Assembly: GCA_034509735.1 (NCBI GenBank)
Contig: JACGWO010000005.1
Location: forward strand, 23,740,383 to 23,804,382
Direction of reading: 5' to 3'
Source of the DNA: Sesamum alatum
Taxonomy: Eukaryota > Streptophyta > Magnoliopsida > Lamiales > Pedaliaceae
DNA: 64,000 bases
This document shows, piece by piece, positions 21,421 through 33,902 of this stretch. Each line of letters opens with the position of its first letter. The first letter of the stretch is position 1. Below the pieces are notes generated by a model. It searched no databases, was not told where the DNA came from, and was given only the letters and a program-made list of their open reading frames with translations. The position numbers were made by a program, and so were the translations under genes.

Positions 21421-24413
21421 GTATTATCTCAATAAATTATTACATTGTAACAATAAAATAAATTTATTATATGAATATATTAACTAAATTTAATAGGAAC
21501 TTTATAAATAAACATTATTATTGTTACAAAGTAAAAGAATATAGTTAAAAAAATAAATAATTTTTTTCCACTTTAATTATTATATAATTTTACAATTATA
21601 TTTGTTCTACTTGCAATATATGCATCTTTTTAACTATAAGTAAATTACATTCATATAAGTAAATTTGGGTCAAGATAATTATATACTTACACTATACATA
21701 TGTGTGTGTAGGATATACAATGACTAAGACTGATAAATAAAAAATATATAATGATTGATTTTTTAAAATGGAGAAGTAATGCATACAAAAATTTAAGTAT
21801 GTCCATCATTTACGGTAGATAAATATATTAAAGTAGAATAAATATATTTATTATTTATTTTTTAACTTGGTGCTTTTTAATTGTAGTTTAATGTTTGTTA
21901 TCAAATATTTGTTTAGTAAGGCTCTTATATTCTCAATAAATGTTGCTTTACATTGATGATCACATTACATGAACCAACAATGAAAATAAACATTTAGATC
22001 TTTCATCTTATTAATAAGCTCCAATTAAAATAAAGCATAAAAAGAAAATACAATTAATATAGGCATAAAAATCCTTGTTTCTAATTGAACTTTATTTTAA
22101 GTGAACTTGTGGTTATTCTAAACTTATTTCACTTATGAAATAATATTCTAATCTTTCTGGATTGTGCAAATTTTGAAAAGAAAAAATATATTAATTAGTC
22201 ATTTCTTTTTTCTTTCTTTTATGTTTTTACTCCTTATGTTAACTATATTTAAAGTTATTTGTAACATAATTTTCTAGTAATAACTTTATTATAAAATATT
22301 TATTTTATTCATCATATTTTCTAAAGAGATTCTAGAACAAAGTCCTAAATTGATTAAACCATCTATGATACGATTTAAAGTCGAATAATAAGTATTAAAT
22401 TTTTTAACTTAAATGATACAAATATAATTACTTCAATATTAAATTTTTAATGATAAAAAATTCAATTTATTAAGTATCTAAGAGTCCAATTATTGGTCTA
22501 ATTACACTTTTAATTAGACATCCATAATATTATTTTATTGCCATATAAAATTGTAGCTATTATGTTATAATTCAGAAAAATATTATCTATGTTTTTATTC
22601 TCTGATATTTTCATAAAAAAAAATGATAAAATCAAATTACAAATACACCAGAAGAAAAAGTATATTAGGAAAAGGCAAAAATAAATATTAATTATTTTAA
22701 GTCTCTCTTTTCTTTTTATCATTTATCCTTTTTATATTTTCTAGAGGACCATATATGATTTGATTAGCCTAATCAAGAAAAAATATGAAAAGTAAATGTT
22801 ATAGTATAAAAAAAAAAATTACCTTTCTTACTTTTATGTCTTTTTCTTAATCTGAATACTTGAAAACTAAAATAAAAAATTCAAAATTATTTACTCTATT
22901 GGGCTCGTTAATATGAATACGTACTTTTACAAATTTAAGTTTATATTACAATAATTATAGTATTATTCAAGTAAATAAATATATCATGAATAATTAATTG
23001 GATAAATAGAATTGAAAATGTGTATATCCAAATAATATTATAATTTAATATATATTTATTTACTTATTTAATCAATAGTTCTTTTTCATTTAGTAGCAAA
23101 GTTTTAAAGAGATAAAGTTTTATATTTTTTCTTTATTTTTTCCTATAAATTCATCTTAATTTGTAGTTTTGAATTATAGTAGATGGACCAATAATTATTT
23201 AGTGTCAAAAATTAGAAAAGTGTCATATCATCTCCCGAATTATAAAAATATTAATTTAAACAAGCACAATTATCTCATGGGAGGTACTTCATATGACTAT
23301 CACCTATGACTAAAATAATCTTGAAGTCAAGTTTCATACGAATTGATTTTATTTGAAAATATAATGTAATCAAAATGTTACGATATAATGAAACCACATT
23401 GCTAATTTTAATACAGGAATTTAGAACATTGAAAGTACCCTTGGTATTATATTTAAACTATATTATCATTAAAAGAAAGTCAAGTATTCCCCATTTTCTA
23501 TTATTTAGTACATGATACTTATTATATTATTAGGTATTAGAAAAATCTATTTCAAGAAACTTTTTTGAATATTTCATAAGTCTTGTGGTATAGATATCAA
23601 TATAATCTTATATCTAAAATAGATATCTTATATGGTCAAATCTGTACTCATACTTAAAAATGAAAGTTGTCTATGATCAAATGATGATTATGATTAGGAG
23701 TTTTAATTTAAAATTTCAAGTAAAAATATATAACGCTAGTTGACAATCATTAAAATCGAATGATTAATGTCAATTAAAAAAACCACTTAATGAATAGCTC
23801 CCTTGAATCTTCTCTTATATTTCATTGGACTTATGATCTTCAATTTTACAAAAGAAGGTAGGTATTTTTATATTTTAGATATTTTCCTCATATAAAGTTT
23901 TAGATTTTATAAAATTAATTCTCTCCATGATACTTATCTTTCATCTCTATATTTGTGATGAGAAATTCACCATTATTTATGTAAAAAACATCGATAATTA
24001 ATCTTTTTGTTCTTTTGCCTTCTATTAAAATTTTAGATCTTATAATTATTTCTCTTTATAATATTAATTTTTCATCGTTATATTTTTTTTTACTTATAAA
24101 ATATTATTTTACTTTTTACATGCCTATATTTGTAATAAAAAGTTATCATTTAAATTAATCCATATTTTAAATTTATTTCATGAAAGCAATAAGATTTTTA
24201 TTTTATTTTATTTTTTGTAGTTGTGCAAAGCAAGAATATAAAACATCTCAAGTTGCTCATATTTTTATAATATCTTATTATAAAATTTAACTTACATTAA
24301 TTAATGAAAAATTGTCCCATGGATTGCTTTCTTTGCTTTCAAAGAGAAGCTTCTTCAAGTTTCCAAAGCGTATCTTCTTCTAATTATATAACCTATATAT
24401 TTTTCCTAGTTAG
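21421..24413. other. AT-rich DNA with no recognisable feature
   Basis: Almost 3 kb of very AT-rich sequence. No domain, repeat partner within the window, TIR pair or convincing exon is visible on either strand. Short open frames here are chance results of base composition. Confidence 0.6.
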
Positions 24414-24418
24414 TATTA

Positions 24419-25054
24419 GGGTTAATTACATTAACCTCCCATACTACTATAAGAATATACAAATTCTCCCCTCGTACTATGAAAATTACATAGACTTCTT
24501 TTTCAAATATATCCACCTTACAAATTACCCCTTCTATTAGTCAACTTAATAAATTTTGCTGATGTCATAAAAAAATTGATCTAAACTTCCTATAATACCC
24601 TCAACCTGAATAACTCCATTTTTATGACTTAAATACCCCTTAGGGTTAATTTCTTATTTTTAAAGTTAAAAAGGGTGTATACTTATAACTTTTAGTATAT
24701 TGTTTTATAAAATTTTGTTAATCACATATTTTGTATGTGTAGGTTATGACATTAATTTCTATTCCTAACAATCATCAAAGCTTGCAAAATTTTGTTGAAA
24801 TTATATTATTTTATAAAAAATAAAGCTTATATTTTGAAAAAAGGAAATACTTGAAGATATTTTGGTCCACTTTTATTTTCAAGTTTATTGAATTAATTTT
24901 AGTTTTATAAATGAGGGCAAAATGATCATTTAAGCACATAGTGTTAAATTTCATTAACACCTGTTAGCCAGAGGGGGCAATTTGTAATTTTCATACTAAG
25001 AGGGGGGAATTTGTATATTCCCATAGTAGCATGGGAGGTCAGTTTAATTAACCC
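24419..25054. mobile_element. TIR element (636 bp), non-coding
   Basis: The left arm starts GGGTTAATTACATTAACC and continues CTCCCATACTACTAT.AGAATA. The right arm is its reverse complement (TAGTAGCATGGGAGGTCAG, then TTAATTAACCC). The arms match over about 90 bp, with a further matching block ACAAATT(A/G)CCCC. It is flanked by TATTA at 24414-24418 and 25055-25059. A TTA core would fit PIF/Harbinger, while the long arms resemble MULE MITEs, so the superfamily is not settled. Confidence 0.7.
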
Positions 25055-25059
25055 TATTA

Positions 25060-26170
25060 ATTAGTTATAAATAAATCTCTGTATAATGAATGGAACTCTT
25101 TATTATAATTCTATCTCAATTCAAATATCTAAGTAATTAACAACTATTACAAAATTACTTATTGTACACATAAATTAATAATCTAATATTCTATGAAAAT
25201 GATATACTTTACACCACAAAAAAAGAAAGAAACATAAAATATGGCAACTCGTTCACACTTTTATAATATACATAAATTTAGACAATATTTATCAATGGTT
25301 GTATGCCCATTTTTTTATTCTTTTTCATTTTTTTTCCAAAAAAAGATATGTGTAATGATAGTTTAGGAGTAACATTTACACATTTTGATATTTCTTCACA
25401 AGGAGCGATTTTTATCATATATTGAAAAGATCAAATATGTACACTGTCATTTTGTTCTGTTATGTTAGAGATGATTAAATAATCATATAAGGTACCTATT
25501 AATGACATCTCAAATGCTCAAATTACATTTTAGCCTATCTTACAATAAAAAGTATTCACTCTACATGATAAGTAATTAATTGATTCTCATTTTTCTTTTA
25601 ACCTATTTTACTCGTCAAAGTATTTGTTTTAAATGACAATTCATTTAATTGATTTCATTTGTCATCTAACCTCTATATTTTAATATGTCTAGTGATATAA
25701 CTAATTCTCATTTATCTATGCTAGAAAAATTCTCAACATTAAATCCTTTCAATTTTCATGATTTTTTCTAGTCATTTCATGTTATATCATTGGGCTATTT
25801 TTTTTTTTTTTTTTATCTAGTAAGTGTATTATATTATGAATATAATATACACAAAAATAATATGGGTAAATAAGTATAACGTGAAAAGTAATTAATAGGA
25901 ATAACTATGAATAATGTGAAAGTAATTAATAAGTGTAAATATATATAATGTGAAAGCAATTAATCAAAATTAATAAGTATATTATTTTATATTTTTATCC
26001 TTAGAAAAATAATATTACAAGGCTAATTTAGTCCAATCAAAAAAAGAAAGAAACCAAAATCCCTATTCATACTTTTATATAGATATAGATATAGATATAG
26101 ATATAGATATAGAATATAGATGTAGATATAGAATAGATATAGATTATAAAATAAATCCATAGGAATTAAA
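25060..26170. other. AT-rich DNA with ATAGAT microsatellite
   Basis: No gene seen. A T-run of about 17 occurs at about 25798-25814. A hexanucleotide (ATAGAT)n tract, slightly imperfect, occupies about 26077-26147. The rest is AT-rich and featureless. Confidence 0.6.
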
Positions 26171-26765
26171 TAATATAATTATTTAGTTTGGAGCCTATTT
26201 TATAGAAATTCACAAGCATTAATTAATTAAAATTTGTGACCAATTAATTGAGATTAATTAGTTTGAGCTTGTAATCAATTAACTATATTGATTGATTAAG
26301 CAATTCATAAGCATTAATTAATTTTATTAATTAAATACTTACAATCAATTAGTTAAGAATTAATTATTTGGGCTTGTAAATTAATTAATTAGATTAATTA
26401 ATTCAAATTTATGTTTAATTAATGAATCAAGAATTAGGGGATTAGGCAAGCATGAATTCAATAAAATTAAAAATAATTGAATTTAGGCTTTATTCAATTG
26501 AGATTAGCAACGAGACGGGCGATTTGATCACTAATTACAATATTGTATCGTAATTTAGACTCTAATTTTCATTGCGTTTAACATCTTGAGGCCTACACGA
26601 AACAAAAAATCGAACACTAACATAAAGCCTACACACCTCTAACACATGTCGGACATAGTATTCGTGTGTTCAAAAATAAAAAACAAAAAAATACATAGTG
26701 CCAAACACGCTATTTAGCATGACCAACATATATAAGGGCACAACTTTGGTTTTATTTTTAAATTT
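26171..26765 (+). repeat. LTR-like repeat C, internally deleted copy
   Basis: This aligns with 45223-46490 in the same orientation: a long run built on TTAATTAA, then AGGCAAGCATGAATTCAATA, GGGCGATTTGATCACTAATT, CAATATTGTATCGTAATTTA and GCCAAACACGCT. It lacks the part equivalent to 45512-46227, joined at a short ATT microhomology. No coding capacity. Confidence 0.68.
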
Positions 26766-26860
26766 TGTTAGGCGCGGAGGGGAGTTTGAAGTTGAGAGAG
26801 AATTTTCCATATCAGAGTCCTGAACATTAATTATTTTTTGACCAAATATTTTACTTCCTC

Positions 26861-27662
26861 CTTTACTTTCTCAAACTATTTTTTCGTAGGGGTTTATGTT
26901 TCCACAAAACTAGATTTCCATCTTGTTCTAATTTGATAGAATCGAAGATTGAATTCTACACCAAATAAATATACACAATTAGATTATGTTAGGCGCGGCT
27001 CTGTGAGAGATTTAGGAGTTAGGGTTTGAGACTCTAGTATAGATTCGGGAAAATCGCTTTTTTTGTCCTATATCGTATTTGGTCCATTTGTTACATTTGT
27101 CTCACATTTAGTCCCATTTGATCAAATTTTTTTTCAAATTTGGTCCCAAACAGCATTTTTCGTCAAATTGTTAACGGAGCCGTCAAGTTTGTTATTGGGG
27201 CAAGACTCTGCCACAGTTGATGGCTCCGTTAACAATTTGAAAAAAAATGCTATTTGGGACCAAATTTGAGAAAAAAATTGAACAAATAGAACTACATGTG
27301 AGACAAAGGCAACAAACGGGACCAAATCAAAACGGTCCTAAGATATGGAACCAAAAATTAAATGTTCCTACTATAGATTCAAATGCTAGTGGGCATCTAA
27401 AGTGTGGATACCTTTAGAGGCGCAACGCGTGGAGCTCTGCAAATCTAAGACATCTGTGCTCATGGTGGGATAACACTTTGAAGTTTTTCAATAACATCTA
27501 CATCAACGGGAGTGTGAAAAGGTCTTAATTAGTTAAACTCTTTCACTCGTATTTTGTGTCTCGCGCATGAACTCGTTAAAACATTGGGCAAAGATTTGAT
27601 GTATAATTGTTGTGCATGCATTAGTTATGGATTAATACTTCAAATTTTCGCTATCCTTGCCA
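26861..27662 (+). repeat. Nested LTR-like repeat B, inverted partial copy
   Basis: This is the reverse complement of the first part of the B repeat at 51186 and 17943: GAAAATCGC aside, the order CCTCCTTTACTTTCTC, TTAGGCGCGGCTCT, GGAGTTAGGGTTTGAG, TTTGTGTCTCGCGCATGA and GCTATCCTTGCCA follows in mirror orientation. It is interrupted by the MITE at 27047-27371. Homology stops near 26861, before the M1 MITE position, so M1 is absent here. Confidence 0.66.
27047..27371. mobile_element. Mutator-type MITE with 9-bp duplication and visible empty sites
   Basis: A 325-bp fold-back element whose arms pair over about 150 bp: TTTGTCTCACAT, TTTGGTCCCAAA and CAAATTGTTAACGGAGCC each occur once direct and once inverted. 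The 9-bp sequence TATAGATTC occurs at 27038-27046 and 27372-27380. The homologous B repeats at about 18222 and 51465 have a single TATAGATTC (as GAATCTATA) with no insert, so the insertion and its target duplication are shown directly. Confidence 0.88.
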
Positions 27663-29062
27663 ATATCTTACCCTGTATAAGCTTTGATATCTCTCAACAT
27701 GTTCATTGCTTGATTAAAACCTGTTGCATTGTAAGACCTAAGCTACAATCCACAACAACTTCTTCACAAAAGCTCTTCGAAAAGTCTGTCGTAGGTTGGC
27801 ATATATATGTATGCAACATTTTCTGTTGATGGTTGTAGGTACTAATTCATTGATGCTTTCAATCAAGCCCAACATTAGAAATAGTATGATCGATGTTACT
27901 TTATCACAATGACACCCATGTTACAAACAAACCATTACATAAACATTGTTTTGTTTTTTTTTTCAAAACACTACAATTACACACTTGTTGCATAATAATA
28001 TAACAAACACCCTTTGATAGTATATTGAAAATGGCTGATACAGTAATATGCATATACACACACTAAATAAAGAATTATTTCGAACACATATCAACATATA
28101 TATCATGTTAAGAACATGAAATTTTATCTTTTATTTGTCATAAAAGTCCAGAGCTTATTCAAATTAAACCCCTCAAGTATTGATTCAAGACACTGGAAAA
28201 TTAACTCTAACTCTCTTTATTTTCAGTCTCGACAAAAACAAATGTGATGCGGTATAGTCCCAACTTCCCGTCAAGAGAAGTTGTAACCAAAAACACACCA
28301 CCAATAGGGTCTTTCACGTGACAACCATCGAAGTCTAAAAATGGTTAGCAACCTTACAAGAATCCATTGTTAAGACCATTAAATCCCATAAAAACCCTTT
28401 TGAATGTGAGCTCAATTGGAATGATTCACCTTCTGAGCTATACTGAAACTTTATGACACTTCTAGGGTTAGTTCTGTCCACCATGGTAGCATAAGTTGGC
28501 AATCTAGCAAAGGACTCAACATAGCTCCCTTACAGTCCCAACTTTGCATCAAGGGCCACTGTAACCAACAATACACCACAAAAAGTGTATTTCAAGTGAC
28601 AACCATCAAAGTCTAGAGATGGTTAGCAACCTTCCAAAAATTCATTTTTGAGATCATTCAACCCCATGAAAACCCTTCTGAATATGAGCTCAATAGGAAT
28701 GATTCAACCTTATGAGTGACACTAAAACTTTATGGCACTAAGGGTTAGTTCTCTCTATTATGGCAGCATTAAGTTGGAAGCGAGCAAAGTCCATAACTCC
28801 CTTTAATTTTGACCATGGCTTTTTTTTTTGGCCCTATATAGTTGCATGTACTATGGTACCACCCATATTTTTCTAGCTCATGCTTCATACCTTTAGGCGT
28901 CATTTTAGGATTTTATCTTAGTATTGATACCCACTTCTCTACTATCCAAACAATATTAGCATCCTTCACTTTGTCCACCCTAACACAATTATAGTTAGAG
29001 GTATACGTCTTAATATGAAAAGTAGTATCAATAGGCATTAGTGAAGCATGAATTTTCCATGG
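27663..29062 (-). pseudogene. MULE transposase fragment, inverted copy
   Basis: The reverse complement matches 49835-51185: the MuDR N-terminal region (equivalent of KIHASLISIYTTFHIKAYT), the duplicated first-catalytic-block region, an intron-like gap at about 27880-28145, and the RALVKKLFWVVA exon. The same internal tandem duplication (about 245-275 bp) seen at 50.1-50.6 kb is present, so the duplication is older than the separation of the copies. Many stops are visible. It is cut at about 29062, where LINE sequence begins. Confidence 0.75.
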
Positions 29063-30220
29063 GCTTTGCTGCACACTCCCCTCTTATCCTCCAAACCACT
29101 CGGAACTCACAGCCAGGGGGAGGATGTTTCCGGTTTGATAATATCTTGACAGCAGATCTGACTTTCCTCTGCAAGGTACAACATATTTAGCAGCATGATG
29201 TTTATGGAACCGCGATGTACTCAGTTACTAGAAAGCTTAAGGCGTTGAAGCCTGTCTTCCGACCTATGCGATAGAGGAAGGGTGACCTCTCCTTAAATGC
29301 TCAACAAGCTGCAGGTTTCTTGGAGAATGTCCAACAGCTGCTAGTCAGGTTCCCTACGGTGGTACTCCAACAAGAGGTGGAAACAAATTTTCGGGTTATA
29401 TACACTAAGCCTGTGTCTGCTGAAGCCTGAATTCTGCAACAATGAGCGAAGATCAAATGGCTCAAATATGGAGATCAATGTACAAAGATCTTCTTCAAAA
29501 AAGTGGCAGTCAAACGAGCACAACCCCGGATTTATGGCTTGCAAACTGTGGACGGCTCTACTTTGGAGGAGCCGAATCAAGTGGCTCAAGAAATTGTACG
29601 GTGGTTCACGGTGATGTTAGGAGAGCCAACGAATAGGAGTACAATTCAGTTGCAGCATTTGGCGCCTTTCCTCAAAGGTAGGCATGCGGAAGAGGAGTCG
29701 CAATGCTTGGTAGCAGCGGTCTCATCGGGAGAGGTCCGTGCAACGCTGTTTTCGATTGACGATGACAAAGCGCCGGGGCCGGATGGATACATTTCATGCT
29801 TCTTTAAAAAATCCTGGTAGGTGATAGGAGATGAGATAACCCGTGCTGTCCAACAATTCTTTGTCAACGGATCCCTGCTACAACAAATTAAGGCGACGTT
29901 CCTCAGCTTGATTCCCAAAGTGGCGAACCCGAGAACAGCGACTGATTTCAGACCTATTGCTTGTTGTAATGTCGTGTATAAAATTATTACGAAGCTGTTG
30001 GTTAATAGGCTGCAACCACTGATACAGAAGCTAATGTAGTAGTAACTAAAATGCGTTTGTCCTGGGGAGAAAAATTGGAGACAATGTCCTGCTTGCACAA
30101 GAGATCCTACACGGCTACAAAAAAACGTCTCCCCCCTCGGTGCATGATCAAAATTGAGATCCGAAAGGCATACTATACTGGATGATGGGACTTCCTTGTT
30201 GAGGCCTTGTATAATGGATT
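29063..30220 (+). pseudogene. LINE (L1-type) ORF2, 5' part: RT beginning
   Basis: A damaged 5' stretch includes a VTRKLKALKPVFR-like sequence. From 29503 the frame shows VAVKRAQPRIYGLQTVDGST, QEIVRWFTVMLGE and DDDKAPGPDGYISCFFKKSW, then a TAG stop and ITRAVQQFFVNGSLLQQIK, FLSLIPKVANP and FRPIACCNVVYKIITKL, the first RT blocks of plant L1 elements. The frame decays again before 30220 but still encodes LVEALYNGF. The endonuclease domain is missing, consistent with 5' truncation. The element continues at 41965 after the Tat insertion. Confidence 0.85.
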
Positions 30221-30719
30221 TGATCTGGGTCGCCCAACTCGATCGCATACGTTCACCTAGATCAGGTAACCTTGACTCGATCTCGCAAGCTCCCAAACGA
30301 GTACCCTGAGAGGAAACAAGCATGTGAGACTAGCCGGGAGGGTCCCCGGCGTAGACACTCCGATGCTTAAGTCAGTCGCTGGTCGAGATGAATAATGGCG
30401 AATTGATAGTAATATCCTGGTCGAATATGATCAACAGTCACTTACCTTAAATGTGGCGTAGGCGCAATATATATATAGTACCAGATGTCCGTACCTGTAC
30501 GGTCCACGTGGCTTCGTGTGCTTCATCCGATATACCTTAGCATCGAAGGTCTTCATTTGGACACCTGGCCTCTAATACGGGCCGGGTCGTTGGTCCGGGT
30601 CGGGTCGCCGAATCCGGCCCGCTAAGCTTATGTGCGAACCCACATCAATATTCATGATTTTGGGGCCCTCTCGAGGGCTTTTCGGTCTTTTACCGCTTCA
30701 TGAGGTTGTATCCCCATCA
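30221..30719 (-). repeat. 3' LTR of Tat element
   Basis: 499 bp starting TGATGGGGATACAACC on the minus strand and ending ...AGATCA. By eye it differs from the other LTR at about nine substitutions and one single-base indel, so about 98% identity. It contains TATATATATA (about 30468-30478) as the likely pol promoter TATA and the TGACTTAAGCATCGGAGTG block downstream of it. Confidence 0.93.
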
Positions 30720-30735
30720 TTAGTCCCCCACTTCT
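30720..30735 (-). other. Polypurine tract of Tat element
   Basis: AGAAGTGGGGGACTAA on the minus strand directly precedes the 3' LTR start TGATGGGG. It primes plus-strand DNA synthesis. The truncated Tat element at 7024-10625 has an equivalent tract. Confidence 0.8.
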
Positions 30736-30867
30736 ACTAGTGTAATTTATTGCACTAGGAGAAGTCGAAAGGTCGCGTCGCGAAACGCTCTTCCGAACCG
30801 TCGGATTCTCACATGTGTCAACATCCGCTTTCTTCTAGAAATGGCACGCTTTCCCATGTTGACTGCC

Positions 30868-30875
30868 TATATATA
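30868..30875 (+). promoter_or_regulatory. TATA box of antisense gene, copy 2
   Basis: TATATATA within CCTATATATAGGCGGTCC lies about 150 bp inside the 3' LTR and 123-130 bp upstream of the antisense ATG at 30998. A CT-rich leader follows (CTCTCTCCTCTGG). The minus-strand equivalent in copy 1 is CCTATAAATACTCGCCC at 10016-10007. This promoter fires away from the LTR and opposite to pol. Confidence 0.65.
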
Positions 30876-31905
30876 GGCGGTCCATTTGACCTTTCTCCAA
30901 ATTCTCTCTCCTCTGGTGTTCTTCGATCTCCCCCCCCCCTGACGCTCAGTCGCCGATCATCAAGGTACATCCGCGACCGATCTTGTTTTTACTTTTCATG
31001 TCTTCACATTCTGGTTCCTCTTAGTCGGGGTCGGGATCGAGGTCTAATTCCCGTACCGAATTTGATTCCCGGTCGGAGTCGAGCTCGAGATCTTCTTCTT
31101 CGGGCTCGACTGGACCTCACCCCACTCAAAGGAGGTGGTCGGCGAAGCGAACTCTGCTTCATTGGTCCCCAACTTGATTGGTCGTGGTGAGGCTGGTCCC
31201 TCTCACGTATCTTCTTCACCCCGTCGACCTACGACCTCGACCATCCCTTCAGTGAGTCCAGCCGTAAATGTAAATGTTCCTTCTAATAATGTCGTCCCTT
31301 CTCTAGACCGCGTAGATTCCAACGAAATACCTACCCTTGAGGGTTATATGGTAATGATGGCCGCCAATCCTTGGGCGAGCATAATAAGTACAGTCAAACA
31401 ACCTATCCATAAGATCAAAAATAAGTATCACATTCCAAATGATTATGAAGTGTTGATCCCTCGCTCTTTCGACCGCATGCATCTTCCACCTCAAGGGTTT
31501 TGCCCCATTTCTCTCGTTCATTTAGATGCTGGTCTTCGCTTTCCTTTGGCTCCCCCAGTAGCAGATATTCTAACTCACCTGGATATATGCCCAATGCAAC
31601 TATCTCCCAATTCTATTAGTGCCATCATTCTTTTTGTGATAATAATGCGATATCATAATTTCGACCCCAGTTTTGATAACTTCTGGTCGCTGTATTCTTT
31701 CTCTGTTTCTGCTCGCTCAAGATAACGGGGCTTTTACTACCTCTCCGCTCGTCCGGAATGTAAATATCTCGATAAGCTTCGGTCCAATGTTGGCCCCTGG
31801 AAGGAACGTTTCATCTTCATTCGACCACCTCCTGGTTTAACTTGGCCCTTTCGATGCGATTGGCGTCTCACAAAACCCGATCCTGAAACTCAAGATGGGG
31901 GGTTT

Positions 31906-33902
31906 TGTTAGAATAGGTGACCATGTAAGCCAATTTTGGCAGGAATATGTAACCTATGTCTAGACAATTCTTTGGTATTTGATAAAACATTTATGAATAA
32001 AGAAGTGAAAATTCATATGGCAATACTTTGTTTACGTTCACTTATCTGCATTTATATTTCTGTTCACTACGCAAACAAAGCCCACGGACTGTGAAACAAT
32101 TTCGGGGACTGGGACTACGCTTGGAGGTAGGTCCATGAAATCAGTCTTACCGAATCAGTCCGGAAATCTCCAAGTCAAGGAATCCCGAAAATGGGTACCG
32201 GGATTCCCTTTGAGACTTGCACTAAGCATCTGCTGTCGTATTTCATCGACGGGTGACGAAGGTCGTCTAAGCAGTGTTAGTGGGTCAGCATGCTAGGAAG
32301 CAGCTGACTGAGGTGACTCGCGGGAACCGTCTTACGGAGGACCGTGAGTATGGTCAGCAAGGTATGACGTGTATTCCCGGTTCCAACAGTACAGGCCAAG
32401 TCCTTTGACTTGAGGAACTGCTGAGTTTACCTGTGCATCAGGTCTGTATCTTAGATATGGTGAGAGATTGCCAAAATACTCTTGAGTAGTCATAAGCCAT
32501 GTCTAGTGCAGCTCGGGTGTACAAAGTGACGGTAGTTTCCAAGAAAGGATCTGTCTCCTGTCAAGAGGTATTGACAGTTGAGTCTCATGTATGCTCTGTG
32601 TCTTGTCCCTAAAATCTGTGGCCACAGTAACTGAACAGAAGGGAAAGGTTTCCCTTGCGGCGTTTAGTAAGGACAGACCGACACTTAGGTCCAAAATGGG
32701 TACCTGCATTTTCCGTGCCCTAGACCCTAAGTGATGAGACCGAAGATAGAAGGAGAAGTGTACTGTTAGAGCCTAAATGTTCATCCCCGAATATTTCACC
32801 TAGTCTCTAGTGCCATGGACCGTTGCTAGATGGCCACCCACGGTAACGGGCGGATTCTAGGAATCCGACCAAGTCTAGCTGAATGGTGAACCTAAAGAGT
32901 CACACACTATCCACACACACTTAGTATTTAATTTGGAATTAAATATTGGAGTAAAGGAATGATTAAATTAGATTTAATCAGGTCCTATATTTTCTTGGAG
33001 AAATTAATTCCTTCTATTTGATAAAGGGAATTAAATTAATAAATAGGATTTATTAAAGGGTTGATTTAATGGGCTTAGAATAAATATTAATATTTATTTA
33101 TTATATTATATTTATTCTTTTAGCCTCTTGGAATATTTATTGGGATTTAAATATTCCATTAAATTAAAATCAACGGTTGAGATGAAAAGGGGAGATGGAA
33201 GGCTAGGATTCGTTTGACTAGGTCAAACACTAGTTTGACTAGGACTTTGACTAGGTCAAAATCCTAGTCAAATTAGAGTTCTTAGAGTTGGAGTTTAAAG
33301 AGGATTAAACTCCTCCTCTATATAAACCTCTAGCCTCCAAACAATTGAATGATGATGATTCTTGAAAACACACATAACACACACTCATCTCTCCCCTCCT
33401 CACCTCTCGTCCGCCCCTCTCTCTTTACAAGAAAATATTTTTTTCTTAGTTCTTTTGTTCTTGGAACATTAGAACTTAGATGAATCAATACCGTTAATTG
33501 GTAACGTGTTGTTGATTCATCCACTCCAAAAATTATACACTTGTTCGTTGCTAGCACGACGTGCAAGATACGTGGGTGGATCGTGTGTCACGATTTGGAG
33601 GATCTCAAGAACGAGATCTGGGTGCAAAACGGGGAACAACGTGAGTAGCCGTTGAAGACGAAAACGACAACGGGTAGGTCTCGTTTTACTTTTTCGTCCC
33701 TCTTTAATTTTCAACTCTATGGCCTCCATGATTTCTTTACATGCTTTATGATCATGAGATACACCGAACGCCCGGGAACCTCAAGGGCACACCCCTTGAG
33801 CGTGTTCTTTTAAATTAAAAGCATGCTTTAATTTTTGTATGTTTATTTTTATCGCGCTTCCGCATTCGCGCAATTCCCGGGACGATCCACCGATTTCTTT
33901 CA
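31906..33902 (+). repeat. Copia-like 2-kb LTR nested in the antisense gene
   Basis: It starts TGTTAGAATAGGTGACC and ends CCGATTTCTTTCA, flanked by GGTTT (31901-31905) and GGTTG (33903-33907), a 5-bp target duplication with one change. Removing it restores the antisense frame (TQDGG joined to LEGDQ), as seen in the uninterrupted copy 1. It has no reading frame and no paired LTR, so it is a solo LTR left by recombination. Family copies: 15609-17535 and 55693-57862. Confidence 0.88.

Noticed and set aside
21421..24413. Several 60-80 codon frames in AT-rich DNA
   Set aside because: Composition is Lys/Asn/Ile/Phe-rich as expected by chance; no start context, splice pattern or homology.
26077..26147. 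Regularly spaced ATAGAT units as a possible CRISPR or regulatory array
   Set aside because: The units are contiguous with no spacers; a simple microsatellite in plant DNA.
31004..31219. Minus-strand Arg-rich frame
   Set aside because: It is the reverse of the Ser-rich start of the antisense gene; low complexity.
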